The notes under the pieces are model-generated. The model did no database searches and was not told where the DNA came from. It saw nothing but the letters and a program-made list of their open reading frames with translations. A stretch of 64,000 nt of DNA from positions 2,852,001 through 2,916,000 of the forward strand of contig NC_065562.1 of NCBI RefSeq assembly GCF_022605725.1, written 5' to 3'. The translations under genes were made by a program, and so were the position numbers. This stretch comes from Anthonomus grandis grandis. Its lineage: Eukaryota; Arthropoda; Insecta; Coleoptera; Curculionidae. Shown piece after piece: positions 10,708-22,556 of the stretch (the stretch's first letter is position 1; the number at the start of each line of letters is the position of its first letter).

Positions 10708-11460
10708 TTGGAAGGGGGTACTCCTAAAAGTAGTTTTGAGGCTATACTCTGCCGATCTGACTCTGGAATCTTCAAATACTGTATTTCTTTTTCGTGCCCA
10801 TAATGTTTTTTAAAATAGTTGGCCACACATTCATCAGTTTCTATATTTCTTTTTACTATAATTTGGCTTGTATATCCATAATTTATTTTGGCAGTACCTT
10901 GACTTTTTGATGCTCTTTTGCGATTAGAAGTGATCCTTCGATTAATGCCTATAATTATAAAACAAATTTAAAATAATGCCTTTTAAGATGGAAAAATAAG
11001 TTACCTGATCGTACACACTCTAGGTATATATTTTCATATCCTTCACAAGCCTTTTTAGCACCAGTATTTTTAAAATATTGCACTTGCAATAGTTTGCATT
11101 CATTTTGCAACCATCTTTGAAAGTCTGTAATGAGAAAAATACATAAATTTGTATACCTACATGATGCAAATTAGTACTATTACATTACCTACATATGTTT
11201 GGTGTGTTGTTAATGAAAACTGCCTAAACTCTGGTTGATTATGAGTTTTAGAAAGATGATGCCGAAGATCACTGTTAAATTTAAAATATATATTATTACA
11301 CCCTTCATCTAAGCACTTATATTTTCTAACATTGCTGCCATACTGCTATTATAGCAGATGATAATCCATGAATGTTTTTTCTGTGTTGATTTAAACTTGA
11401 TTGTGTAGAAAATAATTTCTCACAATGGGGTTCCAAGCACATAATAGGATTTTTAGGCAT
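10708..11460 (-). pseudogene. MULE-1 exons 1-3: C2H2 fingers and N-terminal domain
   Basis: Exon 1 (11460-11189) starts MPKNPIMCLEPHCEKLFS and holds two C2H2 fingers, the second reading KYKCLDEGCNNIYFKFNSD followed by LRHHLSKTH. A frameshift near 11340 separates them. Donor GTAATG at 11188. Exon 2 (11124-11005) reads DFQRWLQNECKLLQVQYF and ends at GTAAC. Exon 3 (10948-10708) reads GINRRITSNRKRASKSQGT, continues to SKLLLGVPPSK and ends at GTAAGA. All phases join correctly: G/D at 1-2, S-G at 2-3 and K at 3-4. The fingers and SWIM motif are expected to bind the element's terminal repeats. Confidence 0.7.
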
Positions 11461-11564
11461 GGTACTTATTAACTTAAGCACAATACATATATGGGTGTCT
11501 CTCGAGAACTGAAATATAAAAAATACCTACATTGGGTATTATGTAATACGTGAACTATGTATAC

Positions 11565-11715
11565 AGGGGTGTGCAGCCCAGACCAAACGTTTAATAAAGA
11601 GAGATAGAAGCAATTATCAAGCGGGTCGCGCGCGCCGCACCGCTACGTACTCTGTCCTGGTCTTCCGTCTCTCTGTTTAAAATGTTCGGTCAGGGCTGCA
11701 CACTGCACACCCCTT
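11565..11715. mobile_element. 151-bp MITE with imperfect terminal inverted repeats
   Basis: The left end AGGGGTGTGCAGCCCAGACC and the right end, read in reverse as AAGGGGTGTGCAG...CAGCCCTGACCG, are inverted copies; the right arm carries a small internal duplication of GTGCAG. TATAC flanks both sides (11560-11564 and 11716-11720) as a possible target duplication. The core contains a CG-rich patch (GCGGGTCGCGCGCGCCGCAC). There is no coding capacity. Confidence 0.7.
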
Positions 11716-11777
11716 TATACCTAGATTTGTAAAATAAATATATATGTTAGTTTGCTCAAATCATGTCCATTGATGAA

Positions 11778-11910
11778 TTACGGTGGAAAGAAAATCACGA
11801 GCTTGTGGACAGGTTTTTTATTCCCAAAGTGTTATAAAAAAAATTTATTTTATAAAAATTTGGGAATAAAAAACCCTGTCCACAAGCTTGTGATTTTCTT
11901 TTCACCGTAA
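11778..11910. repeat. 133-bp foldback element
   Basis: Left arm TTACGGTGGAAAGAAAATCA and beyond pairs with the right arm across about 60 bp with few mismatches (the reverse of the right end reads TTACGGTGAAAAGAAAATCA). The arms meet in an AT-rich centre near 11838, so the whole unit could form one long hairpin. It lies 62 bp from the preceding MITE. No clear target duplication. Confidence 0.75.
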
Positions 11911-12532
11911 TAAATATATGTATTATTCTCGGCATTATTATTCTTGGGAATCTGTCTTAAGTTATAAAAAACTTATTTACAAATATCCTACAAAATTGTA
12001 TAGGATGGATGAACACAAAGAGGAAAATAGAAAAAAAGCATAAATGGGGATTTGCGCCACGGGAAAGGTTCGGATCGCGTCCACTTTGGCGCTAGTAACA
12101 CTGTCCCATTTTATTTTCGGTTTTCTATTTTGACTGACAGATGGCAGCACTATATGCAAAAATGTGTGCTTACTTTTCGTTTCCTGGTAGTTGGCTGGGA
12201 ATTACAGAAAACATTTGGAATTCATATTTTTGTGCGAGTTTATGATGTTTATCCGCATAATAGATTTTCTTTTTATGTGAATAGTGATTAGTTTCTTATT
12301 ATATACTGTTGTGACAATTTGTGTTGTGTTTTATTATTTAAAAAACAAACTAACAGGACATTATAGAATAGATTATAGTGCTGTAACCTGTGGTGAGTTT
12401 CCAGATTAGGGTTGCAATTTACAAAACTATTATTATTTGTTTAATAAAGACCTAGTTTTCAGGTAAGATTATATATACTCTCTTTTATTTTAATATTAAG
12501 GTTTTAAAATTTTAGTTTCTCTATAAATAATC

Positions 12533-12790
12533 ATGTTTTCTACTGCTCAATCACACCCAAAAAAATGTTGTGTAGCTGGGTGTCTGAATCAGGATGGTAA
12601 GAGGCATAGATTTCCAAAAAATGATCCAGAAATATACAATGTATGTAATTATCATTGTTATCCCTGGAATAAATCTATAATTGTTTTTATGTTTGCGATT
12701 ATCACTTTGAAGAGTACTGCAAGAACTGGAGAAGTGCCAACCAGTAAGAGAGGACTCAAAAGAGCAGCAATACCTGCTCTTAACATTGAA
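12533..12790 (+). pseudogene. THAP zinc-finger exon of a P-like transposase gene
   Basis: MFSTAQSHPKKCCVAGCLNQ opens a C2CH THAP domain, continuing with KRHRFPKNDPE, where family members have RFP, and ending LKRAAIPALNIEG, matching the usual THAP close (LK..AVP.L). The central part is odd: VCNYHCYPWNKSIIVFMFAI replaces the expected W...C and VCS.HF blocks, suggesting internal rearrangement. The exon ends at GAAG/GTAAGT (donor GT near 12792). THAP domains bind the terminal repeats of P elements and also occur in host regulators. Confidence 0.6.
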
Positions 12791-14295
12791 GGTAAGTAAA
12801 TGAATGAATTACTATTAAAAGAATATATATGTAAATCTTATTTATTTAGTAAGATTTACATACTTACCTCAAATTGTTGTTTCTGAGAGCAGCTTTTCAA
12901 ATATTAAAGATAATGGATCTGTCTTTAGTTGATTTTAAAAAATATGAAAAGCTAGAGATTTTAAACTTGAAAACAAATGATAAAGCATCAAGTAAGTACT
13001 TTATAAAAAAATTAGTCATATCTTTTAGAGTGATATGACTTAATCCTGAGTTTGAGATGCGGATTAAAACATTCAAAACAATAAAATTTTGGTTTAGGTA
13101 TCAACTTTATATAGGGATTCATTAAATTATGTGAGGAGAGGTTCAAAATATCATATTAATTTTTGAGGCTTAAGTTTTAATAGAATCATTTTAATTTGCT
13201 TTAAAACATGTTTTTGCAAGATTGTTTATATATGTAGGTCTTATTTATAAAAATAAATTAATTTTAACATCTTGATTTTCTGAGAGTAAAAATTATTTAC
13301 ATTAATTTATATTATCTGGGAAGCAACTTTATATTTAAAGCAATACTTATTTTTTAGGGTATGGTGCTTATAATGCTGAGCTATTATTAAGCAATAAAGG
13401 ACATATAATAAATGTCACATATTATGCAAAAGGTAAGATTTCTTCAAAATTCAGAATAGAATATATTTTTATACATTTTTGATATTTTCTGCATATTTTT
13501 TGTTGCTTTTTATATATGAAATGGCTTAAATATATATTTTACATAATGATTATTAACTAATGATGACATTAACGAATTAATGTTATAATTATTGAAATAT
13601 TTATTTTTAAAATTAACGTTGAGAAGACGTCGACCATGCTTTTAAATTAATGCATTTTAATACTTAATTATGTTTCAATTAGATTTGGATTTTGTTTATA
13701 TTTTAATTAAAACCTTTTCATTTTACTCAACATTTGTTAAAATAACAAGTACTGCTTATTGCCTTTTCCCAAAAGTTTTTTTTAGCACTTCCCACCAAAA
13801 AATTATTAGACCTTCATATGTATCTAAAAATATATAATACATTTTTTTTAAAGTCGATGGGTCCATATATGTTCTAAAGTTACTAATCTTTTAGAACCTA
13901 TCAGCCAAACTAATGTGGTAGAAAATATCTTAGAGGTACCTATGGAAATAGCTGATGAGAAATCCTCATATGCTTTAAATTAAAAAGATATTCCAGAAAA
14001 TACCTCATCTTATATGGAAATAATTGATGCTATAATAGAAAATTCCAACAATTAAATAGATATTGAAAAAGTACCATTACAAATTGTACCTAATGCCTCA
14101 AGGAAAAAGGAATCTGCTAAGAAACGTGAGTATACTTACATATGTATACAATTATTGTATCTATTTTATATAAGTAATTTATTATTATTATATTTATTTA
14201 ATTTTCACTAGTTCTTATTCGTTTTTTTTAATGCCAATTTTATTGATATTTCTTTAAACAAATACATTATTTGAATATTTAAAAAATATGTTTTT
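12791..14295 (+). other. Decayed middle of the THAP/P-like gene
   Basis: Mostly AT-rich and intron-like. Possible exon remnants: about 13359-13431, reading GYGAYNAELLLSNKGHIINV and ending at GCAAAAG/GTAAGA; and 13893-14126, which has a coding look (EPISQTNVVENI, VEVPMEIAD-like) but includes stops and ends at AAACGTGAGTA. The N-terminal half of the transposase catalytic domain was not recognised. A short perfect hairpin (GTAAATCTTA / TAAGATTTAC) sits at 12830-12860. Confidence 0.35.
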
Positions 14296-15141
14296 AGGTC
14301 TTGAAGAAACAAGGTTTTCATTAAAAAGTTTAAATGTTCGTCGTTTCATTGAGTTGACAACAAAAAAAAATTATATACCAAATTAACATCTTGGAGGAGT
14401 GAAATATATGGAATGGAAAAAAAAATTAAATCTTACAAAGAGAGAATAGGTAATGCCGAAAAATATGTCAATTCCACAGATTTTAAAAACCTCTTAAAAC
14501 ATATTAATAGTGCTACTTACAAGTTCATTATGTAAATGTAAGTCACTTCACAACATCTTTCAAGACATTGTTAGTTAATAATTATTTGGCTGCACACTTT
14601 CCTGTATCTAACTGTATTAAAGATTCTTGTGAAGAATCTTTAGACGACTTAAGATGTTTTTTAACAAATGAGGTGGAACCTGATATAATGGCTTTGGAAA
14701 ATATTAATTCCATTGACATAGTAGAAGTGCCTAAGCAAATACATTTAAACAGACAAACTAAGATAACTTCGAATATAATAGTTTATATAAGCGGCTATAT
14801 TGCAAAAGTTCTTTTCAAGGGAAAACCTAATTTTTGTCTTACTTGCAAAAACAAGTTATTATATCGCGATGGAACGCGTATGGATGGTGAGGTACTAGAG
14901 TGTAGACAATATGAAGGAACACATTTAGTCAAACCTGGTAATTTTTTAAATTATCTAATATCCAAATCTCTTGGAATATTATCTTATTTGATTCCAAGGA
15001 ATTGTTTTAAACAGCATGTATCAAAAATTCTTTTTAAATATTTAAGATAAACTCTTAGTTTTGGAATACTTGATTGTCCATCTCATAATTTAGGTGATCA
15101 TGTTTGTGAGCTGATTATTAAATGTGCTTTATTCTGGTGGT
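14296..15141 (+). pseudogene. P/THAP9-like transposase, C-terminal region, part 1
   Basis: After the acceptor-like TTTTTAG at 14293-14299 the sequence encodes LEETRFSLKSLNVRRFIEL and then breaks. The open part 14568-15050 contains NIIVYISGYIAKVLFKGKPN followed by FCLTCKNKLL, the conserved GY.A..L block and Cys pair near the end of THAP9/P-like transposases. A TAA at 15048-15050 interrupts, but the same frame continues (FGILDCPSHNLGDHVCEL) to 15141, where a hAT element is inserted. The remaining codons resume at 17834. P transposases use GTP as a cofactor and leave 8-bp duplications; the ends of this element were not identified. Confidence 0.65.
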
Positions 15142-17825
15142 CAGTGGTGGTTGCTCCATAAGGCCGCGTGGCCGCGCGCTCCTCCAAGACAATGTGCAAC
15201 ACCAATTTTTTTTTACATTTTACATTATGTTACTAAGTAAAAATTTAAACTAAAAAAAATCGTATCTAACCATCACATTCGCTCTTATCTCTAACCCTTC
15301 GTCCTCGTTGGTACGTGCGCACGTAAGAAGATTGAAACATATGGCTGGGCCGCGCGAGCATGCACGAGGCCTGTATTTATTGCCTGAACAATTTTGATAG
15401 ACTGCCGTTGGCCGATAAGGTCAAAATTAAAGAACTGGGAAGGCCCTTGTCAAATTTAAATTTAACGCAAACTAGTACGCGAAAAGCCGAGAACAGATCT
15501 TTTACCCGACGATTTTCAAAGGATATTTATGAAAAAAATAAGTGGATATGTGGGTGTGAAATAAGAAATTTGTTATTCTGTTTCCCGTGTCTGTTGTTTT
15601 TTAAAGCTGACTCTAGAATGGACTCCAATCCAACTGGGCAAGGAAAGGAATCATTGATTTACACTATCTTCCTGAGAAAATGAGAAAACATGAATCGTCT
15701 CGTGACCACATCAATTCTTACACTGCTTTAGCTATACTCGGTAAGGTTAATATTATGACACAGTTAAGCTCCGCTTACAGAGAAAGTATTATTTTACATA
15801 ATGATAAGGTCGAGAAAAATCGTCATAATTTAAAAAGGCTAATTAGTTGTGTAAAATTTTGTAGTGCTTTTGAACTAGCACTTAGAGTCATGATGAAAGA
15901 GAATCCTCAGAAAATCAAGGAATATTTAAGAGCTAATTAACTTTACTGTAGAGCTCGACAATACATTAAAGGAACACTTGCATACGGCTACTGTTTTTAA
16001 AGGGACCTCAAATATTATCCAAAACGAAATTCTCGATAGTATGTTACAAGTATGTAGAGAAGAAATTTGCAACCAAATTGAAAATGCTGACTATTTATCA
16101 ATCCAATGCGACGAAACCACTGATGTCTCGAATTATTGTCAAATGATGTTAATATTAAGGTATTTTTATGAAGGATTTTTGTTTTTTTTTTAAGGGTTAC
16201 AGATAAAACAGCTACTGGATTAAAAACATGCATAGAAGATCAATAACGGTGTTCAAGCTCAAATTAAAAAAAAATACCCAAATGCTCATTTCATTCATTG
16301 TTATGCCCATCAATTAAACCTAATAATGCAGAAATCGGCATCACAAAACGCTAAAGTTCGCGTGTTCTTTAGTAATCTCTCAGCAATACCCGTTTTTTTT
16401 TCAAACTCATCTCATCGGGGTGACGTTTTACAAGAAATCATTAATAAAAGATTACCAAGAGCGGTTGTTACTAGATGGAACTATAATATTCGCACAGTTA
16501 ATTTTGTTTATAAAAATCGCGAAAAACTTATAGAAGTGTTTGAAGAAATTGAAAGTAGGTGTGAAAAAGGCGTTACGTCAAATGAAACTTCCGGTCTATG
16601 AAGAGCATTGGAAGATCCAGAGTTTGTATTTTGGTTAACACTTCACAGAATTTTACCACACGTTGACATACTGTACAATCAGCTTCAATCTAAAAATAAA
16701 GACAGCGTTCAGTTGCAAAAAGAATTGTTAATTTTTGAGAAAAATATTTCTAATATCCGAAATGAAACTGATTCGATTCAAAAGATTGTCGAATCCGAAT
16801 TTCCTACGCCTAAGAGAAGACGAACCGATGATAATTTTCGAAGTGTTATTGCCAAAGAAATTTGTGATACAATTACAACTCAAATGAAGGATCGTTTTTC
16901 CTATCGGGGTCATTTGCAAGCCGCTTACCTGTTTAATACAGAAAAATATTCAGAATTTTCAAAAAGTTTCCTGTAGCAGTTTTAGATGATGTAGCTTCAT
17001 TTTATCCAATGCTGCCCAAATCAAGGCTAAAAACAGAATTAGAGGTAATCTATTCGAGAGATGATTTAAAAGAAAATGTTGAAGCGAGGAATCTTCTTTC
17101 ATTTATCATGGACAACACCCTTCATGAGACGTTTATTGAAACGTCAAAAATATTAAAAATAAAAATTATCGTGACAACTCCAATGACCACGGCAGAAGCA
17201 GAACGTACTTTTTCTACGCTTAAACGCATAAAGACATTTTTGCGAAATACCATGCTTAATGATAGACTAAATGCTCTGGCTCTGATGTCCATTAATCGAA
17301 ATTTGGTGCATGAAATAAATAATTTTGATAACAAAGTATTAGAAAAATTTATTTCCATGAAGGACCGTAGAGCGGATTTCTGTTTTAAAAAATAGCTCCT
17401 CTCGCTTGTTTATAATGTATAAATATGTTATTATAATAAAATTATCTCGAAATTAGTATTCTAAAATATACCTAAATATAACAATAATCCATGTAAATAG
17501 TAAATACTTACCTTATTTTTATGGTTCCTTTCTCGTACTAAAAAAATACCTTTATTCTTAGTGAACTGACTTATATGATATTAAAAGACTACTCTGATAT
17601 TACAGTTTTTTTTTCGTCGAGTTCAATCGATCCTGGATTCAATTTAGGTAAAAGAGATAGGTAAACTTTTATTCAAAACGTGCCATTGTTTTCGTTTTTT
17701 TTGTTTCATATGATATCATTATTAAAAAAAAAGAAATAATTTTTTAACGAGTTTTAGGCGTGGCATTGCAAAAATTTATTTTTTTACTGTGCCCCTCCTG
17801 GCACAAACCTCACGACACGCCACTG
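15142..17825 (+). mobile_element. hAT element 1 with exact 8-bp target duplication
   Basis: The ends read CAGTGGTGGTTGCTCC on the left and, reversed, CAGTGGCGTGTCGTGAGG on the right. CTGGTGGT flanks both sides (15134-15141 and 17826-17833), the 8-bp duplication expected for hAT. The 2684-bp element carries a broken DUF4371/ZMYM1-like transposase. It is inserted inside the P-like transposase frame: removing it together with one duplication joins FWW to CRNINKVLKG without a frame change. Confidence 0.93.
15360..17395 (+). pseudogene. hAT (DUF4371/ZMYM1-like) transposase in six pieces
   Basis: Successive frames give the TTF-type zinc finger with NKWICGCEIRNLLFCFPC (15360-15683), the DUF4371 segment ending ALRVMMKENPQ (15680-15940), the first catalytic block QCDETTDVSNYCQM (15978-16193), a gap of about 130 bp where only HCYAHQLNLIM survives, the RW block near AVVTRWNYN (16326-16601), the insertion domain (16608-16976), and the hAT dimerisation domain TTPMTTAEAERTFSTLKRIK (17009-17395). 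Frameshifts and stops separate every block, so this copy is inactive. Confidence 0.85.
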
Positions 17826-17833
17826 CTGGTGGT

Positions 17834-17964
17834 GTCGAAATATAAATAAAGTTTTAAAAGGGGATTCTAAATTTAGCAACTGTTTATCTCTAAACTCAAA
17901 CAAATTCAATATCGACCCTATTAAAGTTCTAGCTCATCAAAAATACTTATCTCGACAAAAGTAA
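17834..17964 (+). pseudogene. P/THAP9-like transposase, C-terminal region, part 2
   Basis: Beginning at the base after the hAT target duplication, the frame reads RNINKVLKGDSKFSNCLSLN and then IDPIKVLAHQKYLSRQK before a TAA at 17962-17964. It is in phase with the codons ending at 15141, which shows that the hAT element entered an already existing transposase gene. The KVLAHQKY ending resembles the termini of THAP9-type transposases. Confidence 0.7.
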
Positions 17965-18760
17965 AGAAGTCAAAAACCATATTTTGAACATACATAGGAT
18001 TAAGTAGAGTAGCCTACGGCTTATATTATAGTGTTTTATTTAATTATTTAATTTTCATTACATTTATATACTGTAAATTTATATTTGTGTATTTATAATT
18101 TAATAAAGACGGTTTATTATTATTATTATAAATGAAAAAGATCTATTTTCATATATTTATGTTCTGCATTTATGCGTACTCAACTTTCTTATTTTAAATT
18201 GACCAAACTGTATATTATTATTATAGTAGTTTTTAATTCTATATAATTATCAGCCTAGATAAAATGATGTATATTATTATATCTATCTTCACCAATAATA
18301 AATTATTATTCGTGAAATCACAGAAACGTACATGTATCAGAGACAACTGTTTTTTTCTGCATGTATGTTATGTATTTGGCATAGACATAATGCAAAATAG
18401 ACAATACTTACAAAAGGTCGCCAAGAAATGATAAGTCGAAAATTCACCTCCATATTTTTAAATTTAAAATATAATACCGTGTAAATGCATATTATTATGT
18501 AGTACTTATTGATTTTAAGATTTTTACTTATTTTAATAAATATTTTGTTAGTTCTATATTTGAATTTTATTTATGTTCTTGATAATGTCTTTTTCAGATC
18601 GTTGATTGAAATAATAATAGGCAACAAAAATTAATTTTTCTATAATAGTTCAATTGATGTTCGGAGGTAAACTGGAATTATAAAAGAAATGTAATAATAT
18701 TTCTTCAGGTTACCTGAATATTGATTGAAATATTATAGGGAAATTAATTAATATTGTCTA
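17965..18760. other. AT-rich stretch without recognised genes
   Basis: Many ATTATTAT runs and no ORF of note. It may include the 3' end of the P-like element; no terminal inverted repeat matching 11.9-12.1 kb was found. GTTCGGATCGCATCCAC at 18844-18860 matches GTTCGGATCGCGTCCAC at 12067-12083 in direct orientation. Confidence 0.4.
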
Positions 18761-19106
18761 TTATTATTTCAACAGATTTTTAATTTTCATTTCTCCATAT
18801 TTGGTGAAGGGGCCGGTATACATTTTTACAGGTATCTTTGCTAGTTCGGATCGCATCCACCGTTTTTGTGGCGTTTTGTTCCGCAGAACTTTATTCAGAG
18901 GTTTGTCTTCTATCCTTGGTCTGTTTTCTGTGCCGTGAATAATGTACAAAACTGCGGCAATGACACTGCGTTCCGCAGGATCACGTTCAACTAAAACTGC
19001 GTCACGACACGCTGCGAAAAAATACTATTCAACTATTCAACTTCTAGCTGCGTCTCATTTTGCGCCTGGCCTTATAGGCGCTTATTCGCTAAAATATGGC
19101 TCTGGC

Positions 19107-19300
19107 AACACGCCTTATCGCCCCGTGGCCCCGTCAAGCCATCGCTAAAATTGTATTACAATTGTTGTACCTGTATAATAAATAAAACGTTTTTCGAGGC
19201 TGAAAGGTTGTTTTAATTTAGATAGATTTACTGGTGATACGTTAATTGAGTTATTTTAGGTATATTAGTATTAATAAAATCTGTTTTTTAACAGTTTTAT
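19107..19300 (-). repeat. Dispersed repeat R, copy 1 (inverted partner at 27600-27779)
   Basis: Read on the - strand it matches 27600-27779. Shared blocks include ATCGCCCCGTGGCCCCGTC, GGTTGTTTT and GAGTTATTTTA with CACCAGTA/GTATCACCAGTA-type sequence between. This copy lacks the MULE that is inserted next to the other copy, so it serves as a guide to the pre-insertion site. A 68-codon frame at 18942-19148 runs into it but shows no known domain. Confidence 0.6.
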
Positions 19301-20454
19301 TCATCTTTGGCCCGTATCTAAAATATATGTACAGTCGGCAAATTTGAAAATGTCCCTCGCATCTGCTCTCGGACTTCGTTGCCTTACAATTTGGCAACAT
19401 GGCTTTTGACTGAGGAGTAGCGTACGGCGGGCGTTAGGGTGTAGAGCACATGGATGAAACTTGTATGGCGAAAATCGGAATCGTATATCGGCCATCTTGC
19501 TTGGCAAAATTGACAGGGAGCTGACAGAAAGTTGTTGACATTGACTGATAGAACATCATTTGTCATTGTCATACCATTTGAGTTTGTTTTGTTTTTCATT
19601 TCAATTTTCAATGAATGCCAGCGTGGGTTGAGTTTGCTATTTGTTTTAAGGATGTGATTTTAAATTTATGACCTTTTTTCTAAAAAGTTCTCTTTCAATA
19701 TTGGGAGTAGTGTTTTAATTAATTTGCGGCAAGCAATTCCAGGTTTCTGGTAAGAAAATCTGATTTTATTTATTACTTTATGTTTTTGTATTGTCAATCT
19801 TCAGTCTTTAATAAAATCAAATTAAGTTGATTTCAATGAGTTTTACTTTTCAACTATTTAATTTTTAACTTGATTATTATAAATACATATTACAAAATGT
19901 CTGGCCTCTCATTTTCTCTTCAACAATTAAAAATTGATTGAAATTTTCCCGACCTTGATGTAAGAGTATTTATATTTTAAATGTTTCTGAAAACAGTAAT
20001 AAAAGATTTTTTAAATTTCCTTCAGTTCATATTACAAGAAAAACATGGAGAGGGATATGCAATGTAAATATTATTAAGACTTTGAGCTATAGAATTTCTT
20101 CTGATCAGTTCTCCACAAATTTTAATAATGCTGATACTTACCCCTGGCTTTACACTACAATACATATTTATTTAAACATTTATTTTGTCTTTTTTTTTTT
20201 ACATGAATCATTTAGTAAGTTGATTTATAAGGTTTGCACTGTCTATTTTTTTATTTTATTTCCTGCTCGTATCATACCACTTCCTGTGTTCACTGAGACA
20301 GGATATAGGCATAGCGGCTAAGAGACCTGAGCACCCGGAATGGATCAGAATTAATGTTTTTCTTACAACATTCATTTATTCATTCATTCATTTCTTACAT
20401 CAGTTTTTTTAAGAGTTTCTTTTTATTTTATGTAAACATCTATCCTTGAATTAA
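19301..20454. other. Non-coding stretch with a possible decayed exon
   Basis: 19370-19530 is richer in CG than its surroundings. At 20004-20063 the + strand reads KRFFKFPSVHITRKTWRGIC, loosely like the middle of a THAP domain (RFP...W), but no C2CH ligands precede it. The frame at 20082-20321 has no recognisable domain. Nothing here is a confident gene. Confidence 0.3.
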
Positions 20455-20720
20455 GTTTTTAGTAATATTATAGTTCCAAGATATGTTGTTAGTATTATAA
20501 GAGACCAACAAATATATTCTATGTAAGTGATATATGTTTATACTAAAAAGTTGTTTTCATTTTGAAAGAGTTTATTTTGTTTTGTTGATGGATATATTGT
20601 TTCTTTCGATAATACTCTGTTATAGAATTTTTAATTAATTTTAAAAATTAATATTTAGATTATAATTTAAAATCTGTTTAATTTTTCTTTAGGAAACAGA
20701 TACAAGTACATATTAAATAA
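20455..20720 (-). repeat. Dispersed repeat, copy 2 (inverted partner at 1740-1945)
   Basis: The reverse complement follows 1740-1945 with small gaps. The clearest block is AGAGACCAACAAATATATT at 20501-20519. No coding capacity. Confidence 0.6.
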
Positions 20721-21477
20721 GAATAATTCATCCTCTATTGACTCTATGTGTTAATAAAATGAGGATATTATTAACCTAATGGGAATGCCTTTAGATGTAT
20801 TATGAGAAAATAGCAGAAAAATGTTGACAACCTTTTCTAATCTGTATAAAATTAGGGTAGTTCAGTGCTAACAAAATAATTTTAAACCTTTTTAGATTAA
20901 TTCTAATTTATATAATGTCTGTTATTATGAATTATTGAATATTATGTATATCATTTTAAGTAATTTTTTTTTCCAGGAAAATTAAATAATAAATGTATTA
21001 AAGCAAAAAAACATTGTTTTATTTCCATTTGTCCAATTGGTGATATGTCGTACACTATTGTTAGTACACTTTCGTGATTATTGCAGTAAATTAACCTATT
21101 CAGATATGTAAAATAAAGCTGAAAAGTTTTATTTTTGTTCAGATCAATATCTGATGCTAACACCTAAACAAAAAAGCTCTTTTCTCTATGAGTAACCTTT
21201 TTGATTAGGCGTTTGCTTTAGATATTACGATTAAATGATAAGATTCTGAGATTAAATCAAATGTGATTTCCCGCCTTAATTTGGCCACGCCTTTATACCA
21301 TATCGATTGGTCCAATTAGACACGTCAAACTGTCAAGTTAGTTACAACAGTTTCCGCTGCCAAGCGAGAGGCCGCTAGCTGATTTGTCAGAAGAATTTCT
21401 TTCAGTTTGTATGCAACCACCACTTCTCTATATATTTGTGTTCTGTGGTGTAGAGTATCGATCGAGTTTAGTCGTGT

Positions 21478-21722
21478 ATAAATAGGCAGGGGTGACGGAA
21501 CTGATTTTTCAGTAGATGGGGTTTTTGCAATGGGACATTTCGAAAATTTTTGTGGCCGTGCAAGCTGATATTAAAAAAATCAATCAGTTTGTTTTTCTTC
21601 CTTATGTAAAGTTTTTAGGACAATGCGCTATAGTGTTTTATACGTTGGCTAAATGCGCTCTTCAAAATTCTGTTTGGTTCATCACTTGTGAGATATTACC
21701 TTCAGTTATTTTTTTATTGTGA
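21478..21722 (+). promoter_or_regulatory. Possible TATA promoter and short ORF
   Basis: GTATAAATAGGCAGGGGTGA at 21476-21495 has a good TATA box (TATAAATA). Upstream, 21280-21400, the sequence is relatively rich in G and C. An ORF of 68 codons starts 38 bases after the TATA box (21516-21722) but is hydrophobic and matches nothing recognised. It could be the start of a host gene or of a transposon; no downstream exon was found. Confidence 0.25.
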
Positions 21723-22556
21723 CACTATATTATTATTTTTTTCCAAATTTATTTCCAAATTATAATTTTTTTGCTTGATCTTTCACAACCTATATTTTTG
21801 TTGTCAAATGCTGCTTGTTGTCAAAATAAATAGAAAAAAAAATCGTTTTTACTTTTTTATGCATTACATAAAAATCCTAATCGATGTTTTCTTTGAATTT
21901 TTTTTTATCAAAGTATTACTTTATATTACTCACCCAACATTTGAAAAATTAAAATGCAACTTAAATAAAAATACCAATCTAAATTTTAAATTGTTTTTTA
22001 CTCTTAAAGTGTGCGTTATTGTATAAAATAATATAATTTAAGAAAATACCTATTTGTTTTTTTTATTTTTAAATATATGGTGTGTATTTAAAAATAAGTA
22101 AACAATCAGATGTAATTCTATGATAAAATAATTGTTTTTTAATTCTGGCAGCAACCAGTAGTGAGTGTAAACCAAACTAGTAAGTGTAAACCAAAATATA
22201 GGTAATCATAAAAAAAGGAAACATTATAATAATAGAAACTTTAAGTGCTACAGCAGAAACGATAGGTATATGTTAAGATTTTTCTCTTTCATCCTGTGTC
22301 TAGGAAATGAAAAACGCGAACTCAAACCTGTTTAAAACATTAAAGGTTTCATAAAAAATAGCGCGCTATGGTTAGCACCGCCTCCTAGCATTAATAACGT
22401 AATACGAGCTGAGATACTACCAAAACTACTTATTTTGGAATACCCTGTCTAGCGCTGTAAAACTAAGTACCAAGTACTACCATAATATGGGAAAAAAATT
22501 AAGATTTTTGTTTCTTTTTCCTCACATTTTATTTATAAGTATACCTATATAAAAAT
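21723..22556. other. AT-rich stretch without recognised genes
   Basis: No supported ORF. ACAGGGTGTAGAACTC at 22557 is a terminus typical of Tc1/mariner-like elements and may mark the left end of the element that carries the next transposase. Confidence 0.35.

Noticed and set aside
19301..19611. Two overlapping - strand ORFs at 19301-19507 and 19384-19611
   Set aside because: Overlapping frames without domains, splice sites or homology; chance ORFs in a GC-richer patch.
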